Shown here piece by piece: positions 1 through 9,872 of a stretch of DNA of 64,000 nucleotides. Position numbers and translations under genes: made by a program. The first letter of the stretch is position 1. The number at the start of each line of letters is the position of its first letter. The notes beneath the pieces are model-generated. The model had not been told where the DNA came from, made no database searches, and worked only from the letters and a program-made list of their open reading frames with translations. The stretch is taken from contig NC_051087.1 in assembly GCF_901709675.1 (NCBI RefSeq), forward strand, positions 17,482,067 to 17,546,066, in the 5' to 3' direction. The stretch is from Syngnathus acus. Its lineage: Eukaryota > Chordata > Actinopteri > Syngnathiformes > Syngnathidae.

Positions 1-484
1 ATCCCCTGATCTTAAACTCCCAAAAGGGCAAGGAAAAACTCAAAACTCCAGCTAGGGGAAATGAGAAACCTTGAGAAGAGACCACAGATGGGAAGGTCCC
101 TTATCCAGGATGACCAGGCTGCAATGGATGCAGAGAGGACACATAGTACAAACAGTGTAGACAAATTCAAAAAAGGTGTGGAGAGCAGGATGTTATTGCA
201 CAGTAATGACTCTGAGACTCTAAGAGTGGTGTGAGTTCATCAGAGCAACAGCCTGGGGGAAGAAGCTGTCTCTGTGTCTGCTGGTTTTGGCGTACCGAGC
301 TCTATAACGCCATCCGGAGGGGAGTAGTTCAAACAGACTGCAACCTGGGTGAGAAGGGTGTGTAGAGATGTTCCTTGCACGTTTCCTGGTCCTGGACAGG
401 TACAAGTCTTGGATAGATGGGAGGTTGATTCCAATTATCTCTGCAGTCCTGATTGTCCGTTGCAGTCTGTGCTTGTCTTGTTTG
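1..484 (-). mobile_element. LINE C family, 3' end (CR1/L2-like non-LTR retrotransposon)
   Basis: Read on the minus strand, about 484-230 encodes the C-terminal tail of a LINE reverse-transcriptase protein, with RTIRTAE, LPSIQDLYLSR and SLFELLPSG, and ends with NSHHS and a stop. The 3' UTR follows down to base 1 and continues outside the window. The same coding tail occurs at 26160-26600 and 49759-50040 on the plus strand, which fixes the family. The 3' UTR block containing 'ctgggagtttaagatcagggg' (reverse complement near base 1) also occurs at about 26800 and 12930. It is only the 3' end of an element, not a gene, and it abuts LINE A head-on at about 484. Confidence 0.8.
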
Positions 485-888
485 TTAGCAAAACTAATTA
501 TTTCTCCCAAATTATTAATCTCAGAAAAAACAATCCTAAATACTTATTTGATACAGCGGCAGAGCTAACACTACGCCAGCCGACCTCCGATAGCTCCTTC
601 CACTCAGCCGACAAGTCCATGAAATATTTCACTCGAAAGATTGAATCCATTAGGGATGAGATCAGAATGACCATTCCAATCGCTCAGTCGAGACAATCGT
701 GCAATAACCCTCTCAAATTTTAAAAGTGTGTCCCTTGAAAGGCTTACACAATTGGTTAGTGTGGCTAAACAAACAACCAGCCAAAATATTTAAAGAATTA
801 TTTCAAATTTTAGGACCGTCCGTCTTAAATATAATTAATCTGTCTGTCTCCTCTGTTGGCACTGCCAACAGCCTTTAAAATCACTAAC
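485..888 (+). pseudogene. LINE A, segment 1 (region before the RT core)
   Basis: The plus strand reads SKTNYFSQIINL, NNPKYLFDTAAEL and KYFTRKIESIRDEIR. This is the typical linker between the endonuclease and reverse-transcriptase domains of fish CR1/L2-type LINEs. The frame stops at 721 and coding resemblance continues in other frames (SVLNIINLS near 820-840), so it is frameshifted. A solo LTR interrupts it at 889. No host function is expected. Confidence 0.65.
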
Positions 889-1251
889 TGTAACGGACAA
901 ACAGTACAGCCAAGTGCAGTGTCAAGGGGAAGGGGATCGGTGGAGGGCTGGATGGCGGACCAGGAACCAGAGTGATCGGCGGGGCTTCTCACTGGCGGGA
1001 GCGGATCGCAGACAGGAGTGCTCTGGGGAGGATAGCGGCTGACTGCGGGGCAGGCTGGACAAGACAAACCGGTCAATAATCGAATCGGAGTCAAGCTTAC
1101 TTGGACCAGTGCACACATGGACATCACAAGACAAGCTGACAGGGAGTGATTGCGCTGGCTGTGCTGATGTAGCGCTCTCAATGAGCCCGTGCCAGGTGAC
1201 GGTGATTTCGACGACAAGGGGGGCGTGGTCGGGTGGCGCCTGCGCGTGACA
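889..1251 (-). mobile_element. Solo LTR, Ty3/Gypsy-like
   Basis: This 363-bp block runs TG...CA, with complementary ends (tgtaacgg at the left, gcgtgaca at the right). The flanks ctaac (884-888) and ctatc (1252-1256) are a 5-bp target duplication with one mismatch. Dropping the block restores continuous LINE A coding sequence. Its right end (gggtggcgcctgcgcgtgaca) resembles the end of the Gypsy LTR at 14198-14819 (ggtggcgcgggcacatgaca), whose gag lies on the minus strand, so the minus orientation is inferred. No internal retroelement sequence remains. Confidence 0.6.
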
Positions 1252-1428
1252 CTATCATTAAACCGCTACTTAAGTGACCAAATCTCGACCCGGACTGTCT
1301 CAGTAATTATAGGCCGGTTTCAAATCTCCCATTCATTGCTAAACTTCTTGAAAAAGTAGTAGTGCTGCAGCTTATTGATAACATGGTCGCCAATACTCGA
1401 TTTGAATCTTTTCAGTCTGGTTTTAGAG
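1252..1428 (+). pseudogene. LINE A, segment 2 (N-terminal RT motifs)
   Basis: The plus strand reads IIKPLL, LDPDCLSNYRPVSNLPFIA, KLLEKVVVLQLID and FESFQSGFRA. This is the conserved start of a CR1/L2-type reverse transcriptase, which primes on nicked chromosomal DNA. The reading is cut at TTTTAGAG (1421-1428) by a hAT element and resumes at 2264. Confidence 0.75.
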
Positions 1429-2263
1429 CAGTGGTTCCCAAACTTTTGCAGGCTGGCGCCCCCTTTGGCTCTCCAGTGAATTCCTAGCGCCCCCCCCCCC
1501 CCCCCCAAGGACCGGCATTTATATAAATAAATAATACATTTATATAAATAAATAAATAATACATTTATAATATCATTACCATTATGTTGAATTAGTGGGA
1601 GCCCTGAGTTTGTTTCTCAGAAACGAGCCGGTCCCATCTAGACGTAATCGGAGACAATGACACCCGAAGTGATTTAAGGTTTGTCTTTTATTGCAGGATG
1701 CTTGGTCTCCATGTGTTGAAGCAGTTTTGAATGCTTCACTGCCTGGTTAGTTAGCCTGTCGCCACATATTAGCTTTGCGGGCTCGACTGGGGAAACATGT
1801 CACGTGACCGGGACGAGTGTCTTGACCTGAATTAATTGATCGTCGATAAAAAAAAAAATTCTGTGCGGCTTGGCGGCCCGGTACCAAGTGACCCACGGAC
1901 CGGTACCGGTCCGCGGCCCGGTGGTTGGGGACCACTGCCCTAACCAGCTCAACACAACACAACACGGCGCGTTCTGGCGAGTCCCCAATTTCATGTTGAC
2001 TTGAACTCAAGATGATGTTGACCGCCAGAATGCGGTTTTTATTATAAGATAAAATTCTGAACATTACAAGCTTGAAATTACAAACCTGAGCTTTTGCTTT
2101 TGTAGTCTATGCTGTCGGATCTGACTGGGCCAGAGCGGCGTGTTGTGTACAAATCGACTGCCGCCCCTCTACCGCCCCCCTACCGCCCCTTTCTTCCTCA
2201 CCACCCCCCCAGATCTTTCCACCGCCCCCAGGGGTGCGGTACCGCCCACTTTGGGAACCACTG
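1429..2263. mobile_element. Non-autonomous hAT element, composite
   Basis: The inverted ends are CAGTGGTTCCCAAA at 1429 and TTTGGGAACCACTG at 2263. The flanking duplication TTTTAGAG is a perfect 8 bp (1421-1428 and 2264-2271), the size made by hAT transposases. Inside, near 1865-1937, lies a second hAT-type end (reverse complement of CAGTGGTCCCCAACCACCGG) with a GGACCGGTACCGGTCC palindrome. There is no transposase ORF. The same composite in opposite orientation lies at 29439-30162. Runs of C at about 1492-1506 and short AT-rich repeats at 1520-1575 are internal to this copy. Confidence 0.85.
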
Positions 2264-2358
2264 TTTTAGAGCTAATCATTCACAGAGACAGCACTTGCTA
2301 AAGTGACTAATGATCTCCTCATAGCGATGGATTCAAACACTTCATCGGTCTTATTATT
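2264..2358 (+). pseudogene. LINE A, segment 3 (RT continuation)
   Basis: After the hAT duplication the plus strand continues NHSQRQHLL or, in another frame, HSTETALAK-like sequence and VTNDLLIAMD...SSVLLLL, which is the next conserved block of the LINE RT. It ends where the TTAGAC repeats of LINE B (opposite strand) begin. The catalytic FADD region of LINE A is not found here. A matching C-terminal half lies at 12005. Confidence 0.65.
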
Positions 2359-3895
2359 AGACTTAGACTTAGACTTAGACAAACTTTATTGTCATTTTGT
2401 AAACACTGGGTGCACACAAAACGAAATTACGTTGCATACGGCTTCCAACAATGTAGTGATATTGCGGCTGAATAAAAAGTGACATTCTATATAAAAATAT
2501 GAAATAAGATAAGTATAAAGTGCAGCAGTGATCAAGTATGTAAACAGTGCAGGGAACAAAACAGTATTTACAAAGTGTGCAGAGGAATGCTAAGTTTGAA
2601 TGTTCAACAGTCTGACGAGAGCAGGGAAAAAACTATTGCAGAACCTGGTGGACCTGCAGCGGATGCTGCGAAACCTCTTCCCAGAGGGCAGCAGGGAGAA
2701 CAGTCCATGGTGGGGGTGTGATGGGTCACTGATAATATTACGGGCTCGGGACACGCAGCGCTGGGATGACAAGTCCTGAATGGAGGGAAGAGGAGCCCCG
2801 ATGATCCTCTCTGCTGTCCTCACCACTCTCCTCACGTTCTTCCAATCGGAGGCGCTGCAACCTCCACACCACACCGAGAGACAGCTTGTCAGAATGCTCT
2901 CTATGGTGCTTCGGTAGAACGTCCTCATGATGGGTGGGAGCAGGTGGGCTCTCCTCACCCTCCGCAGGAAGTACAAGCGCTTCTGTGCCCTCTTGACCAG
3001 TGTCGTGGTGTTCACAGTCCAGGTGAGGTCGTCTGTGATGTGGACCCCCAGGAATTTAGTGCTGCTGACCACCTCCACAGCTGAGCTGTTGATGATCAAT
3101 GGAGCGTGCTGAGGCTGGTTCTTCCTGAAGTCGACGATGATCTCCTTCGTCTTCTCCACATTCAGGATCAGGCTATTGTCTCTGCACCAGCCCACCAACT
3201 GCTCCACCTCCTCTCTGTAGTCCAGGTCGTTGTTGTCACTGATGAGGCCCACCACCGTTGTGTCGTCTGCAAACTTCACGATGTGATTGGTGGTGAACCT
3301 GGGGACGCAGTCGTGTGTCATCAGGGTGAACAGCAGGGGGCTCAGGACGCAGCCCTGAGGGGAGCCTGTGCTGAGGGTGATGACATCTGAGGTGTTCTGT
3401 CCGACCCGGACTGACTGAGGTCTGTTGGTGAGGAAGTCTAGCAGCCAGTTTCGAAGGGGGGTGCTGAAGCCCAGGTGTTCTAGTTTTCCCACCAGATGCT
3501 GTGGAATGATGGTGTTAAACGCTGAGCTGAAGTCCAAGAACAGCAACCGCACGTGGGTGTTCCTCTCCTCCAGGTGAGCCAGGCTCAGGTGAAGAACGGA
3601 GGAGATGGCATCCTCAGTAGAGCGATTCTGCCGGTAGGCAAACTGGCACGGGTCGAATGTTGGGGGGAGTCTGGAGACGATGTGTTCTTTGAGCAGCCTT
3701 TCGAAGCACTTCATCATGATGGGAGTCAGTGCCACAGGTCTGTAGTCGTTCAATGAGGTGATTTGAGGTTTCTTCGGCACCGGAATGATGGAGTCAGCCT
3801 TGAAGCATACTGGCACTGTGGCTTGGCCCAGCGAGATGTTAAAAATGTCTGTGATGACACCAGCCAGCTGACCTGCACATTCCTTGAACACCCGC
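2359..3895 (-). mobile_element. LINE B, 3' half: RT domain and 3' UTR
   Basis: This minus-strand CR1/L2-like LINE ends in a (GTCTAA)n tail (seen as TTAGAC repeats at 2359-2380), preceded by CAATAAAGTTT. Codons from 3891 to 2590 read without interruption for 433 aa: [10 protein letters not shown] (48-57), [12 protein letters not shown] (84-95), the LDFSSAF motif A (119-125), SPQGCVLSP (177-185) and the catalytic FADD (207-210). The RT open frame is unbroken apart from the retrovirus inserted at 3896, whose 5-bp duplication is CCCGC (3891-3895). The endonuclease half lies at 10301-11357. A near-identical sister copy lies at 23161-24428, so the family was recently active. Confidence 0.9.
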
Positions 3896-4323
3896 TGTTA
3901 GGGTAGTGCTCACTCTAACTTATTTTGCAAGAACCACACTGGAGACAAGTTAGTCGTTTCAAACACCTGCAGGCGGAGAGTTCACTCGTCGCTGTGCTTA
4001 CAGCGATGGTCGAATGAAGTCTGAAGTCAGGCCTCATCAGGTGCATATTTATTGAGAAGAAACACAGTGGGGTTGAAAGTGGGGGTGTGAGAACCCAGGA
4101 AGGGGTGAAGACGCTCCCCTGCTGATCAAAGCATAGCAGGGGGCCTTTTACGACTTTGTGGAAACAAAGCAACTTTGATTGCTTCCTCTGCAGCTAGTCA
4201 ATCAGGTGAAAATATCTTAGCACTTTGGTCTACTACTTTGGTAAGACAGGACAAGCTAGGTAAATTATTACAGGTTACATTCCAACATAATCATACGATG
4301 AAGATATTCTGCAAACCCTAACA
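3896..4323 (-). repeat. Retroviral 3' LTR
   Basis: This LTR is 428 bp, starting TGTTAGGG and ending CCCTAACA on either strand (perfect inverted ends). It matches 9873-10300 base for base as far as I can compare. It holds the provirus promoter and polyadenylation functions. An 85-codon open frame inside it is repeated in the other LTR and is not treated as a gene. Confidence 0.93.
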
Positions 4324-4341
4324 TATCCCCCCTGTTTTATC
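4324..4341 (-). promoter_or_regulatory. Polypurine tract (plus-strand primer)
   Basis: On the proviral strand the bases just before the 3' LTR read gataaaacaggggggata, a purine-rich tract of the type left by RNase H to prime plus-strand DNA synthesis. Position and composition fit. The last two bases before the LTR are TA. Confidence 0.7.
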
Positions 4342-4643
4342 ATATGAGTATGTCAAACCCGATCAATCAAACATAAGAAAGAAAATACAATGACAGCAAT
4401 AATTTCCAGTGAAGACGAGGCATTTCCCTCAATGCTCCAGTCCAAATTTTGTGTGCAACTGAAAAACCTGCGGCCAGATTAAAATGCAGGAAAAGAGTTA
4501 CACGGCCCCTCTGCCTTAGGCGACCAGAATGTTACCAATAAAAAAAGAAAAAGAAAAACACAGAAACAGTACGTCATTGTACCCATCACTTGCCAGGCAT
4601 TTTCGATGGTCAAATCATCAAGTTTCTGTAAAAGAATGCTGAG
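4342..4643. other. Retroviral env 3' untranslated segment
   Basis: This is about 300 bp between the env stop and the polypurine tract. I see no ORF or motif beyond an A-rich stretch near 4542-4560. Confidence 0.6.
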
Positions 4644-6203
4644 CTAAACAGCATCTACGCAACCCACGTCTCGCAGCACATCATAGTCATCACATCCGTC
4701 ATCTCTGAGAAGTTGTATATGCACTTGTGCCACGGTAGAAGACACAAACCTTGTCACAGCAGACTTCAAACACGGGATAACACAGGTCGTAAACAAGCAC
4801 AACAATACCAGCACAGCAAGCACAGGCGTCACAAGTCTCAACAGCAACTGCCACCACGCGCCAGAGAATAGCCATGAAAAGAAATCCCATTGATGTGGGA
4901 TGTTATCCTCCGACATGGCCTGCTGCAAATTCCTCAGTGAGTTCATGGCTTCCTTGATGTGCGTGTCGTTATCTCCTGGAATGTATGTGCAACAGGAAGT
5001 CCCAATGATGTGGCACACACCACCTTGTGCTGCCGTCAACAAGTCCAGAACCATCCTGTTTTGCAAGACCATTAGTCTAATAGCCTGGATCTCTCTATTT
5101 TGTCCATCATCGACTTGCAGTGAGAGGTTCACAAAGGATTGAAAACGATAGTTCAGTGTCTCGATGAAGAGAGATTGTTTTCCAACTCCGATCCAAGGAA
5201 AAAGCGCATGAACAACTTTGTTTCCGACAGGCCATATTTTATGGTCGTCCGGAACATTTGCACCCCAGACAGGGTCATGGGGGTCAAAGGTTGTAATCGC
5301 CCTGCGGCGACGTCCAGAAGAGTTGTGTGCTGTCGTCAGCTGACGATGTTGAATCCTGTAGGTGTGGTCTGTCACCCACACTGGTGCACACACTCCTGTC
5401 CAGTTGGCGGGCAGCATCAGATAAACCTTGTGACCACAAAGCCACCAGCCGTTCTGTATGAAGTATGTTCCGTTTGATGGTGCAGCCATGTTGGTCGGAG
5501 AGCCCTCACCACCTGAAATGGCTCTCTTATCTTGACACTCAGTGGCGATGTCCAAAGCTCCCATCCAGTTCCCTCCTGGAGAGCAGTCTCTGTCAATGCA
5601 TTTGTGGGTCTCACTTCCTTGGATGTAACACGTATAGTTCACTCCAGGTGGCCGGTCTGTGAAGGCCACCTGCGGCAGTGTCCGTCCTTTAACAGTCACA
5701 TTGAGATTTGTCCAGAAAAGCTGATCACAGGTACCTTCCGCAAGTCCAGGGCGGGACGGGTCGGCATCACTGACTGTGACAGCACGGTGTTGATATCCAA
5801 CTCCTCCCATGGATGCCATGCATTTCGCTTCAGTGACATTCATTGCTCTGGCCTCCAAGTGAACTTGTGTGGAGGACGGAGGGAGTTTGGAACACACATA
5901 GCAGCCCTCCTGTGTGTGCGATCTCACAGTGAATTTGACGTAGCGGTACCACGTGTTGGTTTCGTATGGGTTTCTCGGGTCCCATGACCAGTCCTCAAAG
6001 TTCTCATCGTGTGACCATCGTTTTCCACGGTCAACATTGTCACTTGGTCTGTTCAGTTGAGTCCATAGACCATAGCACGCTCCAGCCACAACGCAGCAGA
6101 GGATCCATCTGGCATATGGAGCCCCGTTGCTACTAGGATGGCAGAGACACCGGGACATCCCCTCGCCTAGCGGAGTGGGGATCGTTGTTTTCTTCACCAA
6201 CAT
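4644..6203 (-). CDS. env: Retroviral envelope glycoprotein, gamma-type, open frame
   Basis: This is an uninterrupted 519-codon frame with an ATG at 6203. In residue order: a hydrophobic leader or signal-anchor around 32-48, a surface subunit with a CXXC motif (CYVC, 101-104) and several N-X-S/T sites, a furin-type RRRR site at 298-301, a transmembrane subunit with a CX6CC motif (397-405) preceded by an LQNR...AAQGG immunosuppressive-domain-like helix, a membrane span at about 453-478, and a short cytoplasmic tail. CXXC paired with CX6CC marks the gamma-type env class with a disulfide-linked SU and TM. In a provirus it would be made from a spliced mRNA and act at the cell surface. It is the only full-length gene of this provirus. 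Expression or domestication cannot be judged from sequence. Confidence 0.9.
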   Translation of the reverse strand: MLVKKTTIPTPLGEGMSRCLCHPSSNGAPYARWILCCVVAGACYGLWTQLNRPSDNVDRGKRWSHDENFEDWSWDPRNPYETNTWYRYVKFTVRSHTQEGCYVCSKLPPSSTQVHLEARAMNVTEAKCMASMGGVGYQHRAVTVSDADPSRPGLAEGTCDQLFWTNLNVTVKGRTLPQVAFTDRPPGVNYTCYIQGSETHKCIDRDCSPGGNWMGALDIATECQDKRAISGGEGSPTNMAAPSNGTYFIQNGWWLCGHKVYLMLPANWTGVCAPVWVTDHTYRIQHRQLTTAHNSSGRRRRAITTFDPHDPVWGANVPDDHKIWPVGNKVVHALFPWIGVGKQSLFIETLNYRFQSFVNLSLQVDDGQNREIQAIRLMVLQNRMVLDLLTAAQGGVCHIIGTSCCTYIPGDNDTHIKEAMNSLRNLQQAMSEDNIPHQWDFFSWLFSGAWWQLLLRLVTPVLAVLVLLCLFTTCVIPCLKSAVTRFVSSTVAQVHIQLLRDDGCDDYDVLRDVGCVDAV

Positions 6204-6264
6204 TGAGACGTCCCACCCTAAACGATAGGACTCCTTTGAAGTTAGTCTTCCCCACCACTCCGAA

Positions 6265-6639
6265 TTAGGGGTCCAGCACTCTCTGCAACTTGCAGTGGCT
6301 GAGGTGAATCCAGCTTGGCCGTTCAGCTATCTTTACTGCGGTGGGGGTAGTCAGCAGGACTTGGAATGGTCCCTCCCACCGTGGGCTGGCCCAGTTCTTT
6401 CTTTTGATGACTTTGATGTAGACCCAGTCTCCTGGCTTGATGGGGTTGTCGACCTGTGAGGATGAAAGATCAGGCGGCAGTAAATTTGCATTTGACACCT
6501 CTGTCAGTCTGAGCGTTCTGATCATGTAATCTGCCAGGGACTGTTCTTCAATTTTATTGCCCTTTTGAATTGGGCAAATAAGAGTGTCTGCGAGAAGTGT
6601 TTGAGCACTTCCGAATGACTCCTCCTGACCAAAGACCAT
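6265..6639 (-). pseudogene. pol: Integrase C-terminal remnant of pol
   Basis: About 124 codons on the minus strand read PIKPGDWVYIKVIKRKNW, PRWEGPFQVLLTTPTAVKI and WIHLSHCK. This is the SH3-like C-terminal DNA-binding domain typical of gammaretrovirus-like integrases. It ends just upstream of env. Stops precede it in frame (immediately before the first Met at 6639), and no catalytic DDE region, RNase H or RT is visible farther upstream. It is therefore a pol stump. Confidence 0.85.
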
Positions 6640-8282
6640 TTATGACAGAGGCTATCCCATTTATTGCCTCCTGTTTTATAGGAGATTCTCTGATCTTGGT
6701 TACTGGAGGAACGGACCTTAAGTCCTGTAGCAGATGGTTCCTTTGCCCATCCCCTTCTCAGTTAAATAATGTTGATTAGCCAGGGAAACGCATAAGCGCG
6801 TGCCCTTCCAAACAGCTACACCACTTCCTCATGGCTTCTTCAGTCACTTTTCAATCATCTTCCAATTGTTTACAGCAAAAGTTTGAGAAAAAAAAACTAA
6901 CTCAATGGTACAACGCCGTATGTATTAGAGAATCTATATGCAGTAAAGTGTTGTATATATATAATTTTTATTTTTTATTTTTTTTTTTTATCTCCCACTC
7001 TCTATACAACATTCCCTCCTTCTGAGGCTTGGCGACGCCCATGTCTCACACCTTGACAAACTGTCTGGGAGGATGTGTTCTTTACCACATATGACTCTAT
7101 CATCATTTAATTTGATTTTCCTTCCAAAACGCTTCTCAGTTTCCCAGTTCACACATCTTCTGCATGTGTTACTGGTTCTCCAGTTATTTTATCTAGTTAA
7201 TTAGCAATCCAAAAGCAACCTTTTTATTTCCTTTATGTATTTATTTCTTCCTTAGCATTTAACGTACTCAAAATCACTCTTTCTTCAAAGTCGCTCTACT
7301 AATTTTCGATAGTAGTGTCCAACAACGTCAACCATTCAACCTGTATATTCCCTTCATTCAGGCAATCAGTCATCAATGCTCATTTGCATCTCACACACAG
7401 TCTCCAAGAAGGAGACTTTCTATCACGTCGGTCCCAATTCATCCAAGCTCACCACACAACATTCACATACCGTTTTCATCTCAAGGTTCCTGATAGAACA
7501 ATCCACCAATCCAAAAAAAAACTCAACACACAAAAAAACTGCTGGCAAATCAATCAGAAGTCTTTCTTTGTTTTTAAATTTGAAGAACCCAATCTCTCAG
7601 AATCAGCTCGCATATAGAAGTTTGTATAATCTTATAACACAACCAGTCAATTATTTCTATTAAATGTGAACGTCTTACGTTCACAATTTTGATTCTTCCA
7701 ATTCCTGAAAGCATGTTCTGTCGTTTCTTACTTAACATGCACTAGTGTGGATCAGTTTCTGCTCGCAAACAGATTTCTCTCTTTTCCTCTCTTTTTTATC
7801 TTTCAAAAGCGTTTCTGTTCTACGGTGCAAATTGGATAGACCACAGTCTAGCAAATTTCTGTACACTAAAAGGTCAGCCAATTTTCATAATTTTAACACG
7901 CATGCACAGCTCTCGCGCGCGTAAGGTAGATCCCAGCACCAATGATTCGTCACAGGCTGGCCATTTCCTGTGGTCGATCATGAGCTGGTCCCTCCCACGC
8001 ACACGAGGACAGCACATTCTAAGTTTTATTTATCTTCTAGAAGCCAGTTGCATTCATTTACCGCTTGTTTTGCAAATTTTAACTTTAGTGTACATACACA
8101 ATTTGATCTCTGGTCATTTGTCATTGGGCATACAACAGCATTGTCATACTCCTTGCATGGACAGGAGCTCTAACAATCTAAAAACGTTCTAATAATCTGA
8201 CAATGACATGTCTTGCTTTCATATGGACATCTGTTATTTCTTCCTCTGTAGGAGCACAAGAGATCACAGGGGAGGAATCTAG
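6640..8282. other. Non-coding interior of the provirus where pol would lie
   Basis: This is 1.6 kb of AT-rich sequence with only short frames on both strands and none of the RT landmarks I looked for (YXDD-type active site, DSGA protease motif). A poly-T run lies at about 6966-6991. Because the LTRs are identical, the missing pol is better explained by a deleted master copy mobilised in trans than by decay after insertion. This is inference. Confidence 0.6.
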
Positions 8283-9056
8283 TCACGCTGACAATTTGGC
8301 TTTTCCTCTGCCCCTTCCTCCACCCTTTGATAGGTGTCGTTTTGCCTGACGACACTCTCTTGCGAAGTGTCCCCGTCTCCCACAGTTCCAACAGTTGTCA
8401 GAATCTGATGGGGGTTTTGACTTATATTGCGGCCTGCGACCTTGTTGGCCTCTTCCTCTGGCCTGCTGGGACCCATGAAAGAAGACTGTTGTATCTTCAT
8501 CTAGGTCAACATCATCATCATCGCCTAGATGAAATACATCAGAACTTTTGGCCCATTGCATAGTTGTTGTCACACTTGCAATATCTACTTCCACCAAATG
8601 TTTCCTCACCCAGTTGCCGAAGTCGGGGGGGGAAACAGTGATGAGCGCGTTTTTAAGACGTTGCTGATAAGCACTCTCAGCCGCATCATCGAATGGGGTG
8701 CCACTGTGCACCCAGAATTCTTTTTCAAATCTTAATTGAATGGCGGTCTCATCACTTTTTATCTTTCCAGGTTTTGTCTCCTGAATTTGTTCTCTTTTCT
8801 CTTGTGAAGCTTTCAACCACATTCTAGCACAATTCAACTCTCTCTCTTTTCTTTTCTTTTTCAGTCCCTTTGTCGTTCTATCTACACTCTCCTCCAAAAC
8901 ATCAACCACCATCTTCCACACTTCAACTTTCAACGTCCCTTCTACTCCATACTTTTTCTTCCACTTTGGCATGTATTGCATACAATTAAGAAATTTACAT
9001 GCCATGTACTTCTCATCTCCTTCAAGAGCTAGGGATTTACCGGTTTTGTTTCCCAT
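8283..9056 (-). CDS. gag: Retroviral Gag, internally shortened (MA start, CA end, NC)
   Basis: I choose the ATG at 9056 because it gives MGNKTGKS, an N-myristoylation-type start, although the frame is open 30 codons upstream. The 257 residues comprise a matrix-like N-terminus with a basic KKKRKE stretch, then a capsid C-terminal-like block (PPDFGNWVRKHLVEVD, VTTTMQWAK), an acidic DDDDVDLDED run and one CCHC zinc knuckle (CWNCGRRGHFAREC), followed by a G/R/K tail. Gamma-type Gag is usually about 500 residues, so the core of capsid seems to be missing while the frame stays open. It would bind RNA and membranes, but particle assembly is doubtful. Confidence 0.8.
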   Translation of the reverse strand: MGNKTGKSLALEGDEKYMACKFLNCMQYMPKWKKKYGVEGTLKVEVWKMVVDVLEESVDRTTKGLKKKRKERELNCARMWLKASQEKREQIQETKPGKIKSDETAIQLRFEKEFWVHSGTPFDDAAESAYQQRLKNALITVSPPDFGNWVRKHLVEVDIASVTTTMQWAKSSDVFHLGDDDDVDLDEDTTVFFHGSQQARGRGQQGRRPQYKSKPPSDSDNCWNCGRRGHFARECRQAKRHLSKGGGRGRGKAKLSA

Positions 9057-9851
9057 CTTAATTAGGTATTTTAGGTTTATACAATTTTTTTTATTTTTAT
9101 TTTCTTTGAGGATCCTCAATGCAGGTTTAAATTGACCTTCCACCAAATTCTCTTTGCGGTCAATTTATCCTACCAGTCGCACTCTCAACCACACAAACTC
9201 CAGCGCTTTTTAATTTTAGGCCTATCCAGGATGGGTGTAAAACCCCCCCAAACAGCTTGGAGGAACGGACAGAAAAAAGAATCTACGCCCTTCTTCAATT
9301 AGGAAAAAGAAACTCTGTTCTTTCTTAGCCCGTTCCTTCCACTGGGACTTGAACCCAAGCTGTTCTTTGGCCGGAGAAACGTACAAAGAAATATCTACAC
9401 CCTTCTTTGATGAACAAAAAAGAAGCTCCGTGTTTCTTAGCACGTTCCTTCCACTGGGACTCTAACCCAAGCCAGATCCCTCAGCTTGGAAGAACAGACA
9501 AAGAAGAATCTACGCACTTCTTCGATGAACGAAAAAGAAGCTCTGCTTTTCTTAGTCTGTTACTTCCCCTCGGACTCGAACCCAAGCTATATTCCGTGCA
9601 CCTCTACCTTTTTACGCGTTTCACAACAACACAATCACACAACTTTAGGGCGTTAACTTACTTGTCCCCTGGTTCGTTGCACTGCCGGGTCCCGTCAATC
9701 CACCTCTGTCAGACGAAGGCAGACCTAAGACGCTGGCCCAGCGAAGGATTTCCTTCCCAGGTCTTTCTTTACCAGGTCCTCCTAATGGACGCTGGCCCGT
9801 CGACGGTGTACAGCGCGTCGTCCTCCGTCAGCCAGATGGCGGGTATGAGGG
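9057..9851 (-). other. Retroviral 5' leader
   Basis: This is about 800 bp between the primer site and gag on the proviral strand. It is non-coding apart from short frames. It contains the three imperfect direct repeats annotated separately, and would normally carry the splice donor and packaging signal. I did not pin down either. Confidence 0.6.
9245..9595 (-). repeat. Three imperfect ~110-bp direct repeats in the retroviral leader
   Basis: Plus-strand landmarks recur three times: 'agcttggaRgaacRgacaRA' (about 9256, 9476 and, degenerate, 9370), 'gaatctacgcccttcttc' (about 9280, 9390, 9510) and 'cgttccttccactgggact' (about 9331, 9442, 9562). The spacing is about 110 bp. They lie upstream of gag where packaging elements occur in retroviruses. 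The function is unknown. Confidence 0.7.
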
Positions 9852-9869
9852 TCCCGGGTTTCGGCACCA
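9852..9869 (-). promoter_or_regulatory. Primer binding site, tRNA-Phe type
   Basis: Three bases inside the 5' LTR the proviral strand reads TGGTGCCGAAACCCGGGA. This is complementary to the 3' end of eukaryotic tRNA-Phe (acceptor stem GCCGAAA/TTTCGGC plus CCA). Minus-strand DNA synthesis would start here. Confidence 0.88.
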
Positions 9870-9872
9870 AAA

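Noticed and set aside
825-1217. 130-codon open frame on the minus strand
   Set aside because: It lies within a GC-rich solo LTR and has no recognisable domain.
3915-4172. 85-codon frame present twice (also 9892-10149)
   Set aside because: It is inside the retroviral LTR, and the duplication reflects the two LTRs rather than a gene family.
4644-6203. Env as a domesticated host gene
   Set aside because: It sits in a complete provirus structure with identical LTRs, so open reading is explained by youth. There is no sequence evidence for domestication.
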